A stretch of 47,547 nt of DNA from positions 17,939 to 65,485 of the forward strand of contig PMAA01000253.1 in the NCBI GenBank assembly GCA_003152355.1. Reading direction: 5' to 3'. Position 1 is the first letter of the stretch. Each line of letters starts with the position of its first letter. Origin of the DNA: Acidobacteriota bacterium (GTDB lineage: Bacteria > Acidobacteriota > Terriglobia > Acidiferrales > UBA7541). Below, piece after piece: positions 7,866 to 16,260 of the stretch. The translations under genes were made by a program, and so were the position numbers. Below the pieces are notes generated by a model. That model did not search any database. It saw only the letters and a program-made list of their open reading frames with translations, and was not told the origin of the DNA.

Positions 7866-9002
7866 TTAATACATAATCGTTCGCGTCAAATGGTGCGGCC
7901 AGAAAGTCGTGTGATACGGCAGCCAGAGCCTGGCGTCAATTTGAGGAATAATAATCTGCAACTCAGGCGGACGAATCTTGTTCACTTCTTCGCGCAACAG
8001 CGCGGTCGCGTAAAGCAGGTGCGCGCGAATCTCGATTTCCTGCGTGCTGTCCCGCGGAATCAATTGGTACGTGTTGATCGTGTGCTCGAGCGCCGGCGAG
8101 TACTTCAGAATTCCGAGAATCCGCAATGCCGCGGGAACGATGTAATCCGCAAACGCCGTCATTTTCTCGGGATCTTCCAGCCGGAACCCGCCTTTTCGAA
8201 TTTGCCGGTAGAGCATCCAGAGGCCCAACTGCGCCAGCTTGTAGAACTTGATCTCATGCCCGTCGTACATGCTGACGTCGTTGAATCGCGGAAATTCCTT
8301 CACCATTCGGTCGATCAGCCCGTTGCCGTTGTCGTAGAGCTTCGGCGAGCAGGAGTGAACGAAGTTCGAAAATCGCCCGTCGTACTTCGCGGCCAGCACA
8401 CCTCCCACTTCATGGAGCACCGCCAGCTTTTCATCGAGCATCGGCATCTCGATATTTCCCGCAAAAATCTTATTCAGGTCCTCCCGGCTGATCTTCGCGA
8501 GGTATCGTCCATCGAGAATGGGAATTCCTTCTTCCATCGCCCGCCTCAAGCAGGCGAACTCGGCTTCGGAATCCGACCAGTGTTGCCCCATGTAATCAAC
8601 CTGGAACTTCACGTGGTTAGAGAAATCCGTGAACGCCGTATCGATCGAATCCGTCACCATGATGAAATCGATCTGCTTGTCCGGATCGCTGCCGATGTCG
8701 AGCGGTTCAGCGTAGTCGGGCATTGGCAAATCTTCGTATGCCATCCAGTCCGCGACTTCTACGATCTTGTCCACGTCCGTCCGCACGTCTCGCGAATGCT
8801 CGATGACGGGCCGTAGGCTGTCGAGTACGGGGCTGCCGATGGGTTTAGGCCAACGCAATGGTGTGCTTTCCGCCGACGCAGAAGCTGAAAACGAGGACGA
8901 CGCTGCGGCGTGCCGGAGGCCCTCGCCTCCGGCCGCCGCCAACATCATAGAACTTCCGAGTCCCTGAAGAAACCGCCTGCGTCCGTTAGCCTCAAAGGTC
9001 AT
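7866..9002 (-). CDS. Queuosine-salvage N-glycosylase family protein (Qng1/DUF2419) with a Tat-like signal
   Basis: The 378-residue protein matches the eukaryotic/bacterial queuosine-salvage family (C9orf64/QNG1), which hydrolyses queuosine 5'-monophosphate to free queuine. Family landmarks in order: VTDS (116-119); AMEEGIPILDGRYLAKIS (155-172); MPMLDEKLAVLHEVG; FPRFNDVSMYDGHEIKFYKLAQL (237-259); FADYIVPAAL (284-293); ILKYSPAL; EIEIRAHLLY (322-331); and DARLWLPYH near the end. Unlike cytoplasmic relatives it begins with GRRRFLQGLGSSMMLAAAGG, a twin-arginine-type export signal. The NFSFW-like motif of the human protein is replaced by IDTAFTDF, so the substrate may differ. The start is the ATG that shares one base with the TAA of the TonB receptor (TAATG at 9004-9000), indicating translational coupling. 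Family membership is strong; export and substrate are inferred. Confidence 0.82.
   Translation of the reverse strand: MTFEANGRRRFLQGLGSSMMLAAAGGEGLRHAAASSSFSASASAESTPLRWPKPIGSPVLDSLRPVIEHSRDVRTDVDKIVEVADWMAYEDLPMPDYAEPLDIGSDPDKQIDFIMVTDSIDTAFTDFSNHVKFQVDYMGQHWSDSEAEFACLRRAMEEGIPILDGRYLAKISREDLNKIFAGNIEMPMLDEKLAVLHEVGGVLAAKYDGRFSNFVHSCSPKLYDNGNGLIDRMVKEFPRFNDVSMYDGHEIKFYKLAQLGLWMLYRQIRKGGFRLEDPEKMTAFADYIVPAALRILGILKYSPALEHTINTYQLIPRDSTQEIEIRAHLLYATALLREEVNKIRPPELQIIIPQIDARLWLPYHTTFWPHHLTRTIMY
8912..8933. repeat. REP-like palindrome inside the Qng1 signal/linker coding region
   Basis: A 9-bp perfect stem (GCCGGAGGC / GCCTCCGGC) with a 4-nt loop encodes residues 24-31 of the Qng1-like protein, AGGEGLRH. 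It and the following TGC-x-GC stretch resemble the two intergenic repeats at 13776 and 13891, so a dispersed element appears to be embedded in coding sequence. Confidence 0.6.
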
Positions 9003-12000
9003 TAGAAGATGAACTTGACCCCTGCTTGGAATGCGAACGGCGTGCTGCCCGGCGCCACTTGCGTGATCTGCCGGTACGTCGAGCCAGTCGGCGAAATCGA
9101 CTGGAGATACGGCAGCGAGAGCGATGTCAGCGGAGAGCAACTATAACCAAGCGCCGGCGATCCCGGAAACAACGTAGTCCACGGCGTGCAATTTCCCGCC
9201 GTCGAGTACGAAATTGTTCCATTGGTGTCCGGGTTCGAATACAGATTGGCGTGGTTGGTCAGGTTGTAGAAGTCACCCGATAGCTGCACCCTATATTTCT
9301 CGCCGAGCTTGATATCCTTTGCCAACCGCGCGTCCCACTGCGCGTAGCTTGGTTGATCGAACGGATACCGGCCGAGCAGGTAAGGCTTGCCGCTCCCGAT
9401 TTGCACGCTTGGCCGATCGTTGTTGTGCGAATAACCGGAATTGGCCACGCCGTCTCCGTTCACGTCAATGTCCACGTAGAGCGGAAATGGCACGCCCGTG
9501 TGGTAGATGATCGTCGAGCTGAGCAAGAAGCCCCACGGCAAATCAACCACGCCGCCGCCCTTGATTTGCGACCGGATATCCAGGCTGTTTCGGCCGTAAT
9601 CGAGGTTGATGTTGAACGGGTCCTGCTGTCCGAAGTATGTATCGGTGTCGCGTTCGCTCGCACCGTTATCCTTGTTGTTCGACCAAATGTAGTTCGCGAA
9701 CAGTTGGTAGTGGCTCGCGAAGCGCTTCGTGATGTTGATAACGACCGACTCGTAGTTGCCGTGCGCGTAGCTGGCGGTCGTGTTCGTGTCAGACGCGAGC
9801 GTCGGGTCTAGAAGCCCGCAAATAATCGTTCGGCCAAACTGGTCGAGCGCGGGCGGTTGTCCGGGTCCGCCGCACGGCGTGAAGTTCCGATACCACGCTT
9901 CTTCCGATCCGTATCCGCCGGTTCGGAGATGCTGCGAATTAACCCATGCAAACGTGCCAGTCAATGTCCAGCTACCCGCAAATGTTTGCTCCAGGCTGCC
10001 CGTCAGGCTTGAAACGCGCGGATTCCTAAACTCAGGATCCACGAGATTGGGGCCTGGGCATCCGTATACGATCCCGTTGACGGGGTCTGGTGTGTTGCAA
10101 AGCTGGTTGATATTCAACGAAGTTGAGCTTGGGAACAGATATGGAAAGCCAGGAGTTGGCAAGCAAGCGGAATCGAAGAAGCAAAACAGCCCGGTAGTCT
10201 TCCCGCCGCCGCCCGTGGGCACAAAGATAGTCGGTATTACAGCGTAGTAGTATCCCCACGCCCCGCGCACAATCGTTGGATTTTTTGTTCCGCCCACGTT
10301 CCACGCCAGCCCGACGCGCGGTCCCCACTGGCCGAAGTCATCCGGAAAGCGCTGCGGTATCGGAATGGCCTTGCTGCTGGAACCGAGCCCCGTATAAGTT
10401 TCGTTCCCAGGGAACGCGGTCTGCGGTTGCGGGAACCACGTTCCGTCCCATCGCAATCCATAGGTCAGCGTGATTCGCGGCGTGATCGTCCATTTGTCCT
10501 GCCAGTAAAGCCCGACGCCCGTCAGGTAATTCGGGTAAAGCGTACCGGCATTGAAGAGAGGCGTGTTGTTAAGTCCCAGATCCTGAATCAGCGCGTTCGG
10601 AGTGCCGGCTTGGAAGGCGGACAAATCCTCAGAGAAGGTATTCAGAAGGCTGAATTCATATTGGCCCGTGGACCATCCGACGAATGTATCCTTGCGGTCC
10701 TCAAACGTGTCTGAATCGCCGCCGAATTTCATGTCGTGCTTGCCGAATGAGTAAGAGAAGTTATCCGCGATTTGCAGTTTGTTGTTTTCGCCGTTGATCG
10801 GCAGGTAGTACCGCTCACCGATCAATCCAGGCCCGATCAGGTCGGTCTGCTGAAAACCGTCAGCTGCATGCCGGGCGCGGGTTTCGGCCGACACGCTTAC
10901 ACGGAGTTCGTTGACCTTCCGGCCCAGCACCGTGTTCAGCGAAAATACCGTGCTGATACCTTCGTTGAGGAAGTTCTCCGTATCTCCGAAGGCCGCTGGA
11001 GTTTCGTTCTGGCCTAATCCTCCGGTAAACCCGGAGGTGTGATTTCGCGTCCCATACGCCCGGACGCTAAAGTGATTCGCCGGGGTGAACTGGTAGTCGT
11101 AGTGCCCAAGGATCGTAAACAAGTCTTGAAATTGCGTATGCGGTCCGTTGAAACCCGCGAGACTAGCCACTCCATAGCAAGCTTGCAAGTAAGTTTGTCC
11201 GGCTGTGGGAGTGCCGCAAGAGGATGGAAGCTGAAAACCCGCTGTCAACGGCCCCGGCACAGGAACCTCGCCCGAAGGGCACGGCAACGTCACGCAGTTT
11301 GCGAACGTCGGCCCGGTTACGCCGCTCAACATCGTGTTGCAGTCTGCCACCGATCCGCTACTGCACAGGTTCGTAACCAGCGGACCGTTCTGTTTTTGAA
11401 CGTCCGTGGCGAGGAACAAGAACTGGCGATCCTTGTGAATCGGGAAGCCGATTGAACCTCCAACCTGATTCTGTGTGCTGATGTTCGGCGGATTTCCGAG
11501 CGCGTCTTGCGCCGTCAGGCCGCTGCCGCGGTAGTATTCGTGGGCTTCGCCGTGTACTTCGTTCGTGCCCGACTTCGTCACCACGTTCACCAGTCCGCCG
11601 GTCGCGCGCCCGAACTCCGGAGCGAATCCGTTGGTCACGACCTGAAATTCCTGCACGGCGTCGAGTGGAATCGTGAAGTTCTTCGTCTCCAGAGACCCGA
11701 AAATTTCGCCGAAGAAATTGTTGAAAGTGTCTTGGCCGTCAACGACCATGCCCAGATAGTCGCTTTGCTGGCCGCCGAGGCGTATGCCTCCGCGCAATCC
11801 AGGAACGATCTGCGCCGACGAACTCAACTGAGCGAGGTCGCGATAATCGCGGCCGGAAAGCGGCAAGTCTTCAACATCTTTCTCGTTGATGACCTGGTTG
11901 ATTCCTGCGGTCGTCGTGTCCACTGGACCAAGCGCCGACGCGCTCACCGTCACGGTCTGCGTCTGGCCTTTCACCGGCAGCGTCACGTTGAGATCTAGGC

Positions 12001-12313
12001 TCGCGCCAATCTGCACGGTGATGTCCGTGACCTCGGTCGCGGCGAATCCCTCCGCCTCCGCCCGCACCCTGTATACTCCCGGCAGCAAATCATCAAACGC
12101 GTACGTCCCGCCCGAGTCCGTCTTCACCTCATGCTTGTAACCGGTGGACGGATTCGAGATCGTTACTTTCGCGTTCGGCACCACCGAGTGCGTCGAGTCA
12201 TATATGAAGCCGCGGATCGCGCCGCGTTCCAAGTTCTGCGCGTTCACGCCGGCAGCCGTCACCAGCAATCCCAGCACCGCCAAGGCCAGGAATACACTCT
12301 TCCAAATCTTCAT
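9002..12313 (-). CDS. Oar-like TonB-dependent outer-membrane receptor
   Basis: From the ATG at 12313 (ribosome site GGGAGAG six bases upstream) the protein has 1103 residues. The frame is open a further 25 codons, but MKIWKSVFLALAVLGLL starts a textbook signal peptide ending at VNAQ. Next come a carboxypeptidase-regulatory-like beta-sandwich (~28-115, RGFIYDSTHSVVPNAKVTIS), a plug domain (EKDVEDLPLSGRDYRDLAQL), and a long beta-barrel ending in Phe (VKFIF), the usual signal for outer-membrane insertion. Such receptors bring substrates too large or scarce for porins across the outer membrane using TonB energy. It sits between exported nucleoside hydrolase NH3 and the Qng1-like glycosylase, overlapping the latter by one base. 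A nucleoside, nucleotide or RNA-derived ligand is therefore likely, by context only. Confidence 0.9.
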   Translation of the reverse strand: MKIWKSVFLALAVLGLLVTAAGVNAQNLERGAIRGFIYDSTHSVVPNAKVTISNPSTGYKHEVKTDSGGTYAFDDLLPGVYRVRAEAEGFAATEVTDITVQIGASLDLNVTLPVKGQTQTVTVSASALGPVDTTTAGINQVINEKDVEDLPLSGRDYRDLAQLSSSAQIVPGLRGGIRLGGQQSDYLGMVVDGQDTFNNFFGEIFGSLETKNFTIPLDAVQEFQVVTNGFAPEFGRATGGLVNVVTKSGTNEVHGEAHEYYRGSGLTAQDALGNPPNISTQNQVGGSIGFPIHKDRQFLFLATDVQKQNGPLVTNLCSSGSVADCNTMLSGVTGPTFANCVTLPCPSGEVPVPGPLTAGFQLPSSCGTPTAGQTYLQACYGVASLAGFNGPHTQFQDLFTILGHYDYQFTPANHFSVRAYGTRNHTSGFTGGLGQNETPAAFGDTENFLNEGISTVFSLNTVLGRKVNELRVSVSAETRARHAADGFQQTDLIGPGLIGERYYLPINGENNKLQIADNFSYSFGKHDMKFGGDSDTFEDRKDTFVGWSTGQYEFSLLNTFSEDLSAFQAGTPNALIQDLGLNNTPLFNAGTLYPNYLTGVGLYWQDKWTITPRITLTYGLRWDGTWFPQPQTAFPGNETYTGLGSSSKAIPIPQRFPDDFGQWGPRVGLAWNVGGTKNPTIVRGAWGYYYAVIPTIFVPTGGGGKTTGLFCFFDSACLPTPGFPYLFPSSTSLNINQLCNTPDPVNGIVYGCPGPNLVDPEFRNPRVSSLTGSLEQTFAGSWTLTGTFAWVNSQHLRTGGYGSEEAWYRNFTPCGGPGQPPALDQFGRTIICGLLDPTLASDTNTTASYAHGNYESVVINITKRFASHYQLFANYIWSNNKDNGASERDTDTYFGQQDPFNINLDYGRNSLDIRSQIKGGGVVDLPWGFLLSSTIIYHTGVPFPLYVDIDVNGDGVANSGYSHNNDRPSVQIGSGKPYLLGRYPFDQPSYAQWDARLAKDIKLGEKYRVQLSGDFYNLTNHANLYSNPDTNGTISYSTAGNCTPWTTLFPGSPALGYSCSPLTSLSLPYLQSISPTGSTYRQITQVAPGSTPFAFQAGVKFIF

Positions 12314-12374
12314 CGTCGCTCTCCCGTTTGTAGTTCGCTTCTGAGACATTCCTGCTCGAATCCCAGTCCGCAAT

Positions 12375-13433
12375 CTACTTCCCCTCAATCCGTGAAATAA
12401 AAAGCTGAATAAATCTCTCGCCCTCCACGCTCGTGCAAACTTCCACGTTCGGTTTCACGTGGTCAACGCCTTCGATAATGTACCTGTCGCCGTGCAGCAC
12501 GTTCCGCTCGATTTCATTCCGCCGGTTGGCCACCGTCTCGCCGCGGCTGAATTCTCCGCGCGTTTCCACGTCCACGTGCATCGCTTGCGTCTTCATCAGC
12601 GTTGAGTCGATCGCCTCGCCCACCGCCAGCGGGTCGTACATCGGTGAGCCCGTGTCTCCGAATTTCTCCGAGAGCTTCACCAGAAAATCCAGCACGGACA
12701 CCATGAAATCGTTCTGCGGCCCATGCGTCTTTGCCAGTTGCGCGAGATGCTTTCGGCCAAAGAGCGTTTCGTTCCCGACGTCGAGCCCCACCATCGTCAC
12801 CGGCCATCCCGCCTGAAAAACGATCTGTGCCGCTTCCGGATCGTTATAAATGTTCGCTTCGGCCGCCGCGTTCACGTTCCCGCCCGAAATTGATCCGCCC
12901 ATCACGATCACTTCTTTCACCAGCGGCACGATCGAAGGATCCTTCAGCACCGCCAGCGCGATATTCGTTTCCGGCCCGATCGGCACCAGCGTGATTTCAT
13001 GCGGCGCCTCATGCACCATCTGAATGATCAGATCGGGACCGAATCGCGTATCCGCTTTGCATTTCGGTGCGGGCAATTCCACGTTCGCCAGCCCGTTCTT
13101 CCCGTGCCAGAACTCCGCCGTGATCAACTTCTGAAACAGCGGATGTTCCGCGCCTCCCGCTACCGCGACGTCGCAACGATTCGCAAGTGACACCAGCTTC
13201 AGCGCGTTCTGCAATCCCTGCGCCGCGGTCACATTGCCGGGGACCACCGTCAGCGCCCGCACATCCAATTCCGGCGAATTCAGCGCGAGCAGGATCGCAA
13301 TCGCGTCATCCGTGCCCGGATCCGTATCAATAATTACCTTGCGCGCTTTGGCTTGCGGACTCGCCGCAACTCCAGGCGCAGCGGCAAGCGCCGCGATCGC
13401 CAGGCACGCGCACAACATCGCACATGCGTTCAA
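12375..13433 (-). CDS. Exported nucleoside hydrolase NH3, canonical active site
   Basis: The 352-residue inosine-uridine-preferring type hydrolase carries the intact metal loop DTDPGTDDA (Asp36, Asp38, Asp42, Asp43), IVMGGSISGGN, the EANIYNDPEAA nucleoside-binding motif and YDPLA for the last metal Asp. The His usually before DPLA is Tyr here. The N-terminus is a signal peptide (LCACLAIAALAAAPGVAAS). The start is unsettled: the listed first codon is TTG, an in-frame ATG lies at 13418, and the frame stays open upstream with more signal-like residues but no ATG or GTG. It is the first gene after the best promoter in the locus and lies 61 bp before the TonB receptor gene. It would release ribose and base in the periplasm. 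Confidence 0.88.
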   Translation of the reverse strand: MNACAMLCACLAIAALAAAPGVAASPQAKARKVIIDTDPGTDDAIAILLALNSPELDVRALTVVPGNVTAAQGLQNALKLVSLANRCDVAVAGGAEHPLFQKLITAEFWHGKNGLANVELPAPKCKADTRFGPDLIIQMVHEAPHEITLVPIGPETNIALAVLKDPSIVPLVKEVIVMGGSISGGNVNAAAEANIYNDPEAAQIVFQAGWPVTMVGLDVGNETLFGRKHLAQLAKTHGPQNDFMVSVLDFLVKLSEKFGDTGSPMYDPLAVGEAIDSTLMKTQAMHVDVETRGEFSRGETVANRRNEIERNVLHGDRYIIEGVDHVKPNVEVCTSVEGERFIQLFISRIEGK

Positions 13434-13568
13434 AATCAGGCCCGTCAGAAACTTTCGAGCCCCGAAACTCTGGGAGGGGTCTACAACTGGAAAAGAACTG
13501 ACCTCGCGAGCGATTCGAATCTTAAAAACTTGGCCCAGGACCGTCCCCCCAGCTTACGAATGGCGCGT

Positions 13569-13597
13569 AGCGTAACTTTCGACTCAGACCCTGTCAA
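13569..13597 (-). promoter_or_regulatory. Sigma70-type promoter of the NH3-receptor-Qng1-NH2 unit
   Basis: On the minus strand TTGACA (13597-13592) is followed after exactly 17 bp by TACGCT (13574-13569). Transcription would start near 13562, leaving a leader of about 130 nt before NH3. The -35 is perfect; the -10 is a weak match. Confidence 0.5.
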
Positions 13598-13775
13598 GCA
13601 CAAACTCTTGATGTCTACGCATCAAAATTTCAACTGTTGTAACACAAACAATATTTTCTCGCGCCCGCGACCGCATGTCGCGCCAGCACGTGCCAAAATC
13701 GAACACGCTGCATTCTTTCCTCGCAATCGCTCAGCAAATTTCGCCCGAGCCACGTACATCTGCCCCAATTCTTTC

Positions 13776-13916
13776 TCAGAGCCCCAAGGCTCCCGCCTCG
13801 GAAACTGCAGCCGCCGACACGCAGCGCCATTCCAAAGGTGTCCCGCATCGTGTCGCGTGGCATTGCTAGCTGCCGCCGCTACCGATTTTTTCAGAGCCCG
13901 GAGGCCCCTGCCTCGG
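13776..13916. repeat. Two copies of a 26-bp GC-rich dispersed repeat in a gene-free stretch
   Basis: Copies at 13776-13801 and 13891-13916 share TCAGAGCCC, AGGC and GCCTCGG with four mismatches, and are followed by similar TGCAGCCGC / TGCGGCTGC sequence. They lie in the 13598-14019 stretch, where I see no convincing gene. The same family appears inside the Qng1-like gene at 8912. Confidence 0.6.
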
Positions 13917-14003
13917 GGAATGCGGCTGCTCGTAACGAACACCGCCCCCAAAGCTGAATCGTGCCGTAGTTGCAGTTTGGTGCAGCGAAAGCGTCAACGA
14001 TGC

Positions 14004-14009
14004 TAAAAT
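14004..14009 (+). promoter_or_regulatory. TAAAAT -10-like box just before the ASPIC gene
   Basis: TAAAAT ends 10 bases before the ATG at 14020 with no Shine-Dalgarno in between, so the message would have almost no leader. No clear -35 is visible at 17 bp. Confidence 0.35.
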
Positions 14010-14019
14010 TTCGAATTTC

Positions 14020-15879
14020 ATGCACGCCACATCCAAGAATCCATATCGCTCTCACCACGCTACCTACCTTCGCGTCTTCACTCTGGTCTTCATAAGCAGC
14101 GCGCTCGCGCTAACTGCCGCCCCGCCGCGCCAGCAAACGCATCGCACGCCGGCCCGCGCCTCCGCGTCCGAATCAAATATTCCCGCCGCCGATGCAAATC
14201 CGTTCCACGTACAGTTCCTAGGCGTCACCGTCGCCGCCGGCATCCACTTCCATCACGAGCGCGCCCAATCCCCCAAGCGCATGTATCCCGAGACCATGGG
14301 CGCCGGCGTCGCCTGGCTCGACTACAACCAGGACGGCTATCTCGACGCTTTCTTCGTCAACAGCGGTTTCACTCCGCTCTTCCATCCCGCCCACGCCCCT
14401 CAACCCGCCCTCTATCGCAACAACGGCGACGGCACTTTCACCGACGTGACCGCCTCCAGCAAAATTCGTTCCGACGGCACATTTTTCTTCGGCGTCGCCG
14501 TCGGCGATTACGATAACGATGGCTACCCCGACATCTACATGACCGGCTATCGCCACTCCGTCCTGCTCCACAACAATGGCGACGGCACTTTCACCGACGT
14601 CACCGAAAAAGCCGGCGTCGGCAACGATGGCAACTGGGGCACGGCCGCCGGCTGGTTCGACTACGATCGCGACGGCAAGCTCGACCTCCTAGTCACCAAT
14701 TACGTTCAATACGACATGGACAATCCCATCACCTGCGGCGATTTCCGCCCCGGCTACCAAAATCTTCCGCAAGTCAGTTCCTATTGCCATCCCGACAATT
14801 TCCCCGGCACCTCGCCGCGCCTCTATCACAATAATGGCGACGGCACGTTCACCGACGTCACCGCCAAAGCCGGCCTCGTCAACAAAGACGGCAAAAGCCT
14901 CGCCGTCGTCCTCGCCGATCTCAATAACGACGGCTGGCCAGACATTTTCATCGCCAACGATACGCAGCGAAATTTTCTCTATCTCAATAACGGCGACGGC
15001 ACATTCCGAGACGTCAGCTACACCGCGGGCGCCGGCTTCAGCGAAGATGGCCGCCCCGAAGCCGGCATGAGCGCCGACGCCGCCGATCTCCGCAACAACG
15101 GCCGCATGGATCTCTACGTCAGCCATCTCGATTTCGAACTCAATCGCCTCTACACCAACAACGGCGACGGCACGTTCACTGACAGCACCATCGCTTCCGG
15201 CCTCGGCCAATCCAACATTCTCAACAGCAGTTTCGGCGCCCGCTTCTTCGATTTCGACAACGACGGCTGGCGCGATCTCCTCGTCATAAACGGCCACATC
15301 CTCGACAACATCGCCCGCTACCATCCCGATGTGAAATACGCCGAATCGAAAAAACTCTATCGCAACACCGGCGGCGGCCATTTCGTTGACGCGAGCGCCA
15401 CCCAGCCCGCGGCATTCCTCGCTCCGAAGGTCGGCCGCGGCCTCGCCGTCGGTGATTACGCCAACGACGGCTGGCTAAGTTTCCTGGTGAATAACAACGG
15501 TGAGAACGCGCAACTTTTCCGCAACAACGGCGCCACTTCGCCCGCCGCCCGCGAAAATCATTGGCTCGGCATCCGCCTTGTCGGCGTAAAAAGCAATCGC
15601 GACGGCACCGGCGCCCGCCTGAAAATCACCGCCGGTGATTTCACAAGCTACGATCAGGCCAAAGGCGGCATGAGCTACATGTCCGCCCAAGATCCGCGCA
15701 TCTATTTCGGCCTCGGCCCCCACGCCAAAGTAGACACGCTAGAAATAATTTGGCCCAGCGGCATCCGCCAAGAATTAAAAGACGTCCCCGCCAACCAAAT
15801 CATTACCGTAGAAGAAGGGAAGGGCATCACCCCTTACAAATATCCTGAAATTCGAGTGAAAGCTCGAATTTCGCGTTGA
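14020..15879 (+). CDS. Secreted FG-GAP/VCBS propeller protein with ASPIC/UnbV C-terminal domain
   Basis: The 619-residue protein starts with a signal peptide (VFTLVFISSALALTAAPP). It continues with repeated calcium-binding FG-GAP/VCBS blades of the form LYRNNGDGTFTDVT and DYDNDGYPDIY (five or more copies between ~85 and 480), predicted to form an extracellular beta-propeller. The final ~90 residues (HWLGIRLVG, GTGARLKI, YFGLGPHAKVDTLEIIWPSG) are the ASPIC/UnbV domain. Such proteins are abundant in Acidobacteriota and Planctomycetota; they are thought to bind surface ligands or matrix, but a defined activity is not established. It is a single gene, divergent from the nucleoside locus. A 10-bp perfect stem overlaps its 3' end. 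Confidence 0.9.
   Translation: MHATSKNPYRSHHATYLRVFTLVFISSALALTAAPPRQQTHRTPARASASESNIPAADANPFHVQFLGVTVAAGIHFHHERAQSPKRMYPETMGAGVAWLDYNQDGYLDAFFVNSGFTPLFHPAHAPQPALYRNNGDGTFTDVTASSKIRSDGTFFFGVAVGDYDNDGYPDIYMTGYRHSVLLHNNGDGTFTDVTEKAGVGNDGNWGTAAGWFDYDRDGKLDLLVTNYVQYDMDNPITCGDFRPGYQNLPQVSSYCHPDNFPGTSPRLYHNNGDGTFTDVTAKAGLVNKDGKSLAVVLADLNNDGWPDIFIANDTQRNFLYLNNGDGTFRDVSYTAGAGFSEDGRPEAGMSADAADLRNNGRMDLYVSHLDFELNRLYTNNGDGTFTDSTIASGLGQSNILNSSFGARFFDFDNDGWRDLLVINGHILDNIARYHPDVKYAESKKLYRNTGGGHFVDASATQPAAFLAPKVGRGLAVGDYANDGWLSFLVNNNGENAQLFRNNGATSPAARENHWLGIRLVGVKSNRDGTGARLKITAGDFTSYDQAKGGMSYMSAQDPRIYFGLGPHAKVDTLEIIWPSGIRQELKDVPANQIITVEEGKGITPYKYPEIRVKARISR
15847..15872 (+). terminator. Hairpin across the end of the ASPIC gene
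   Basis: GAAATTCGAG and CTCGAATTTC form a perfect 10-bp stem with a 6-nt loop, ending seven bases before the last base of the stop codon. No T-run follows, so it may stabilise the 3' end rather than act as an intrinsic terminator. CTCGAATTTC recurs at 15906-15915. Confidence 0.4.
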
Positions 15880-16030
15880 GGGCAGGCCCGAAGTGTCAGC
15901 GAACGCTCGAATTTCATGCTGAGGGCTCAGAATCATATCGTCGGTCCCGTGCCCAGAATGTGCCGAAAGAGTACAGCAAGTGTTCCAAATTGCACAGTTT
16001 CATCCCGCTACTAAAAACAATCTGATTCCT

Positions 16031-16216
16031 ATGAAAACAAGAGCCCTGACACGAACACAGATCTCCTCCGTCCGTTGCCCGACGTGCGGCGCCACTCCCG
16101 GGCATCCTTGTGAATTGCTTGCAGGCGGGTTGCGATTCGAACCACATGTCGACCGAAAGATATCCGCTGGCGATGCGATGAAGCGGAAGAGAAACTCTCG
16201 TCGCGCACGGCTCTAA
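16031..16216 (+). CDS. Small zinc-ribbon protein (CPxCG...H type)
   Basis: Sixty-one residues from the ATG at 16031; a GTG at 15980 would add 17. The core VRCPTCGATPGHPCELLAGG then FEPHVDR has three Cys and one His spaced as in the small zinc-binding domains common in phage and actinobacterial proteins, where they accompany DNA-binding functions. The rest is strongly basic (KRKRNSRRAR). No Shine-Dalgarno is evident and there is no operon partner, so expression is uncertain. The conserved metal-ligand pattern is the main reason to accept the gene. Role unknown; nucleic-acid binding is a guess from charge and family. Confidence 0.55.
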   Translation: MKTRALTRTQISSVRCPTCGATPGHPCELLAGGLRFEPHVDRKISAGDAMKRKRNSRRARL

Positions 16217-16260
16217 AAGCAAATACACACCAGCGCGCTAAGTCTCACCTCGCACAACGT

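Noticed and set aside
9002-9140. N-terminal extension of the Qng1-like protein to 9140
   Set aside because: It would overlap the end of the TonB receptor by 139 bp and displace the Tat signal; the TAATG start-stop overlap at 9002 is the better start.
13622-13951. A 109-residue reading frame on the minus strand
   Set aside because: It runs through the dispersed GC-rich repeats, has no ribosome site and no domain pattern.
14689-15381. A 230-residue frame on the minus strand inside the ASPIC gene
   Set aside because: Its Val/Ala/Glu-rich sequence mirrors the repeated NNGDGTF codons of the real gene on the plus strand; it is a shadow of the FG-GAP repeats.
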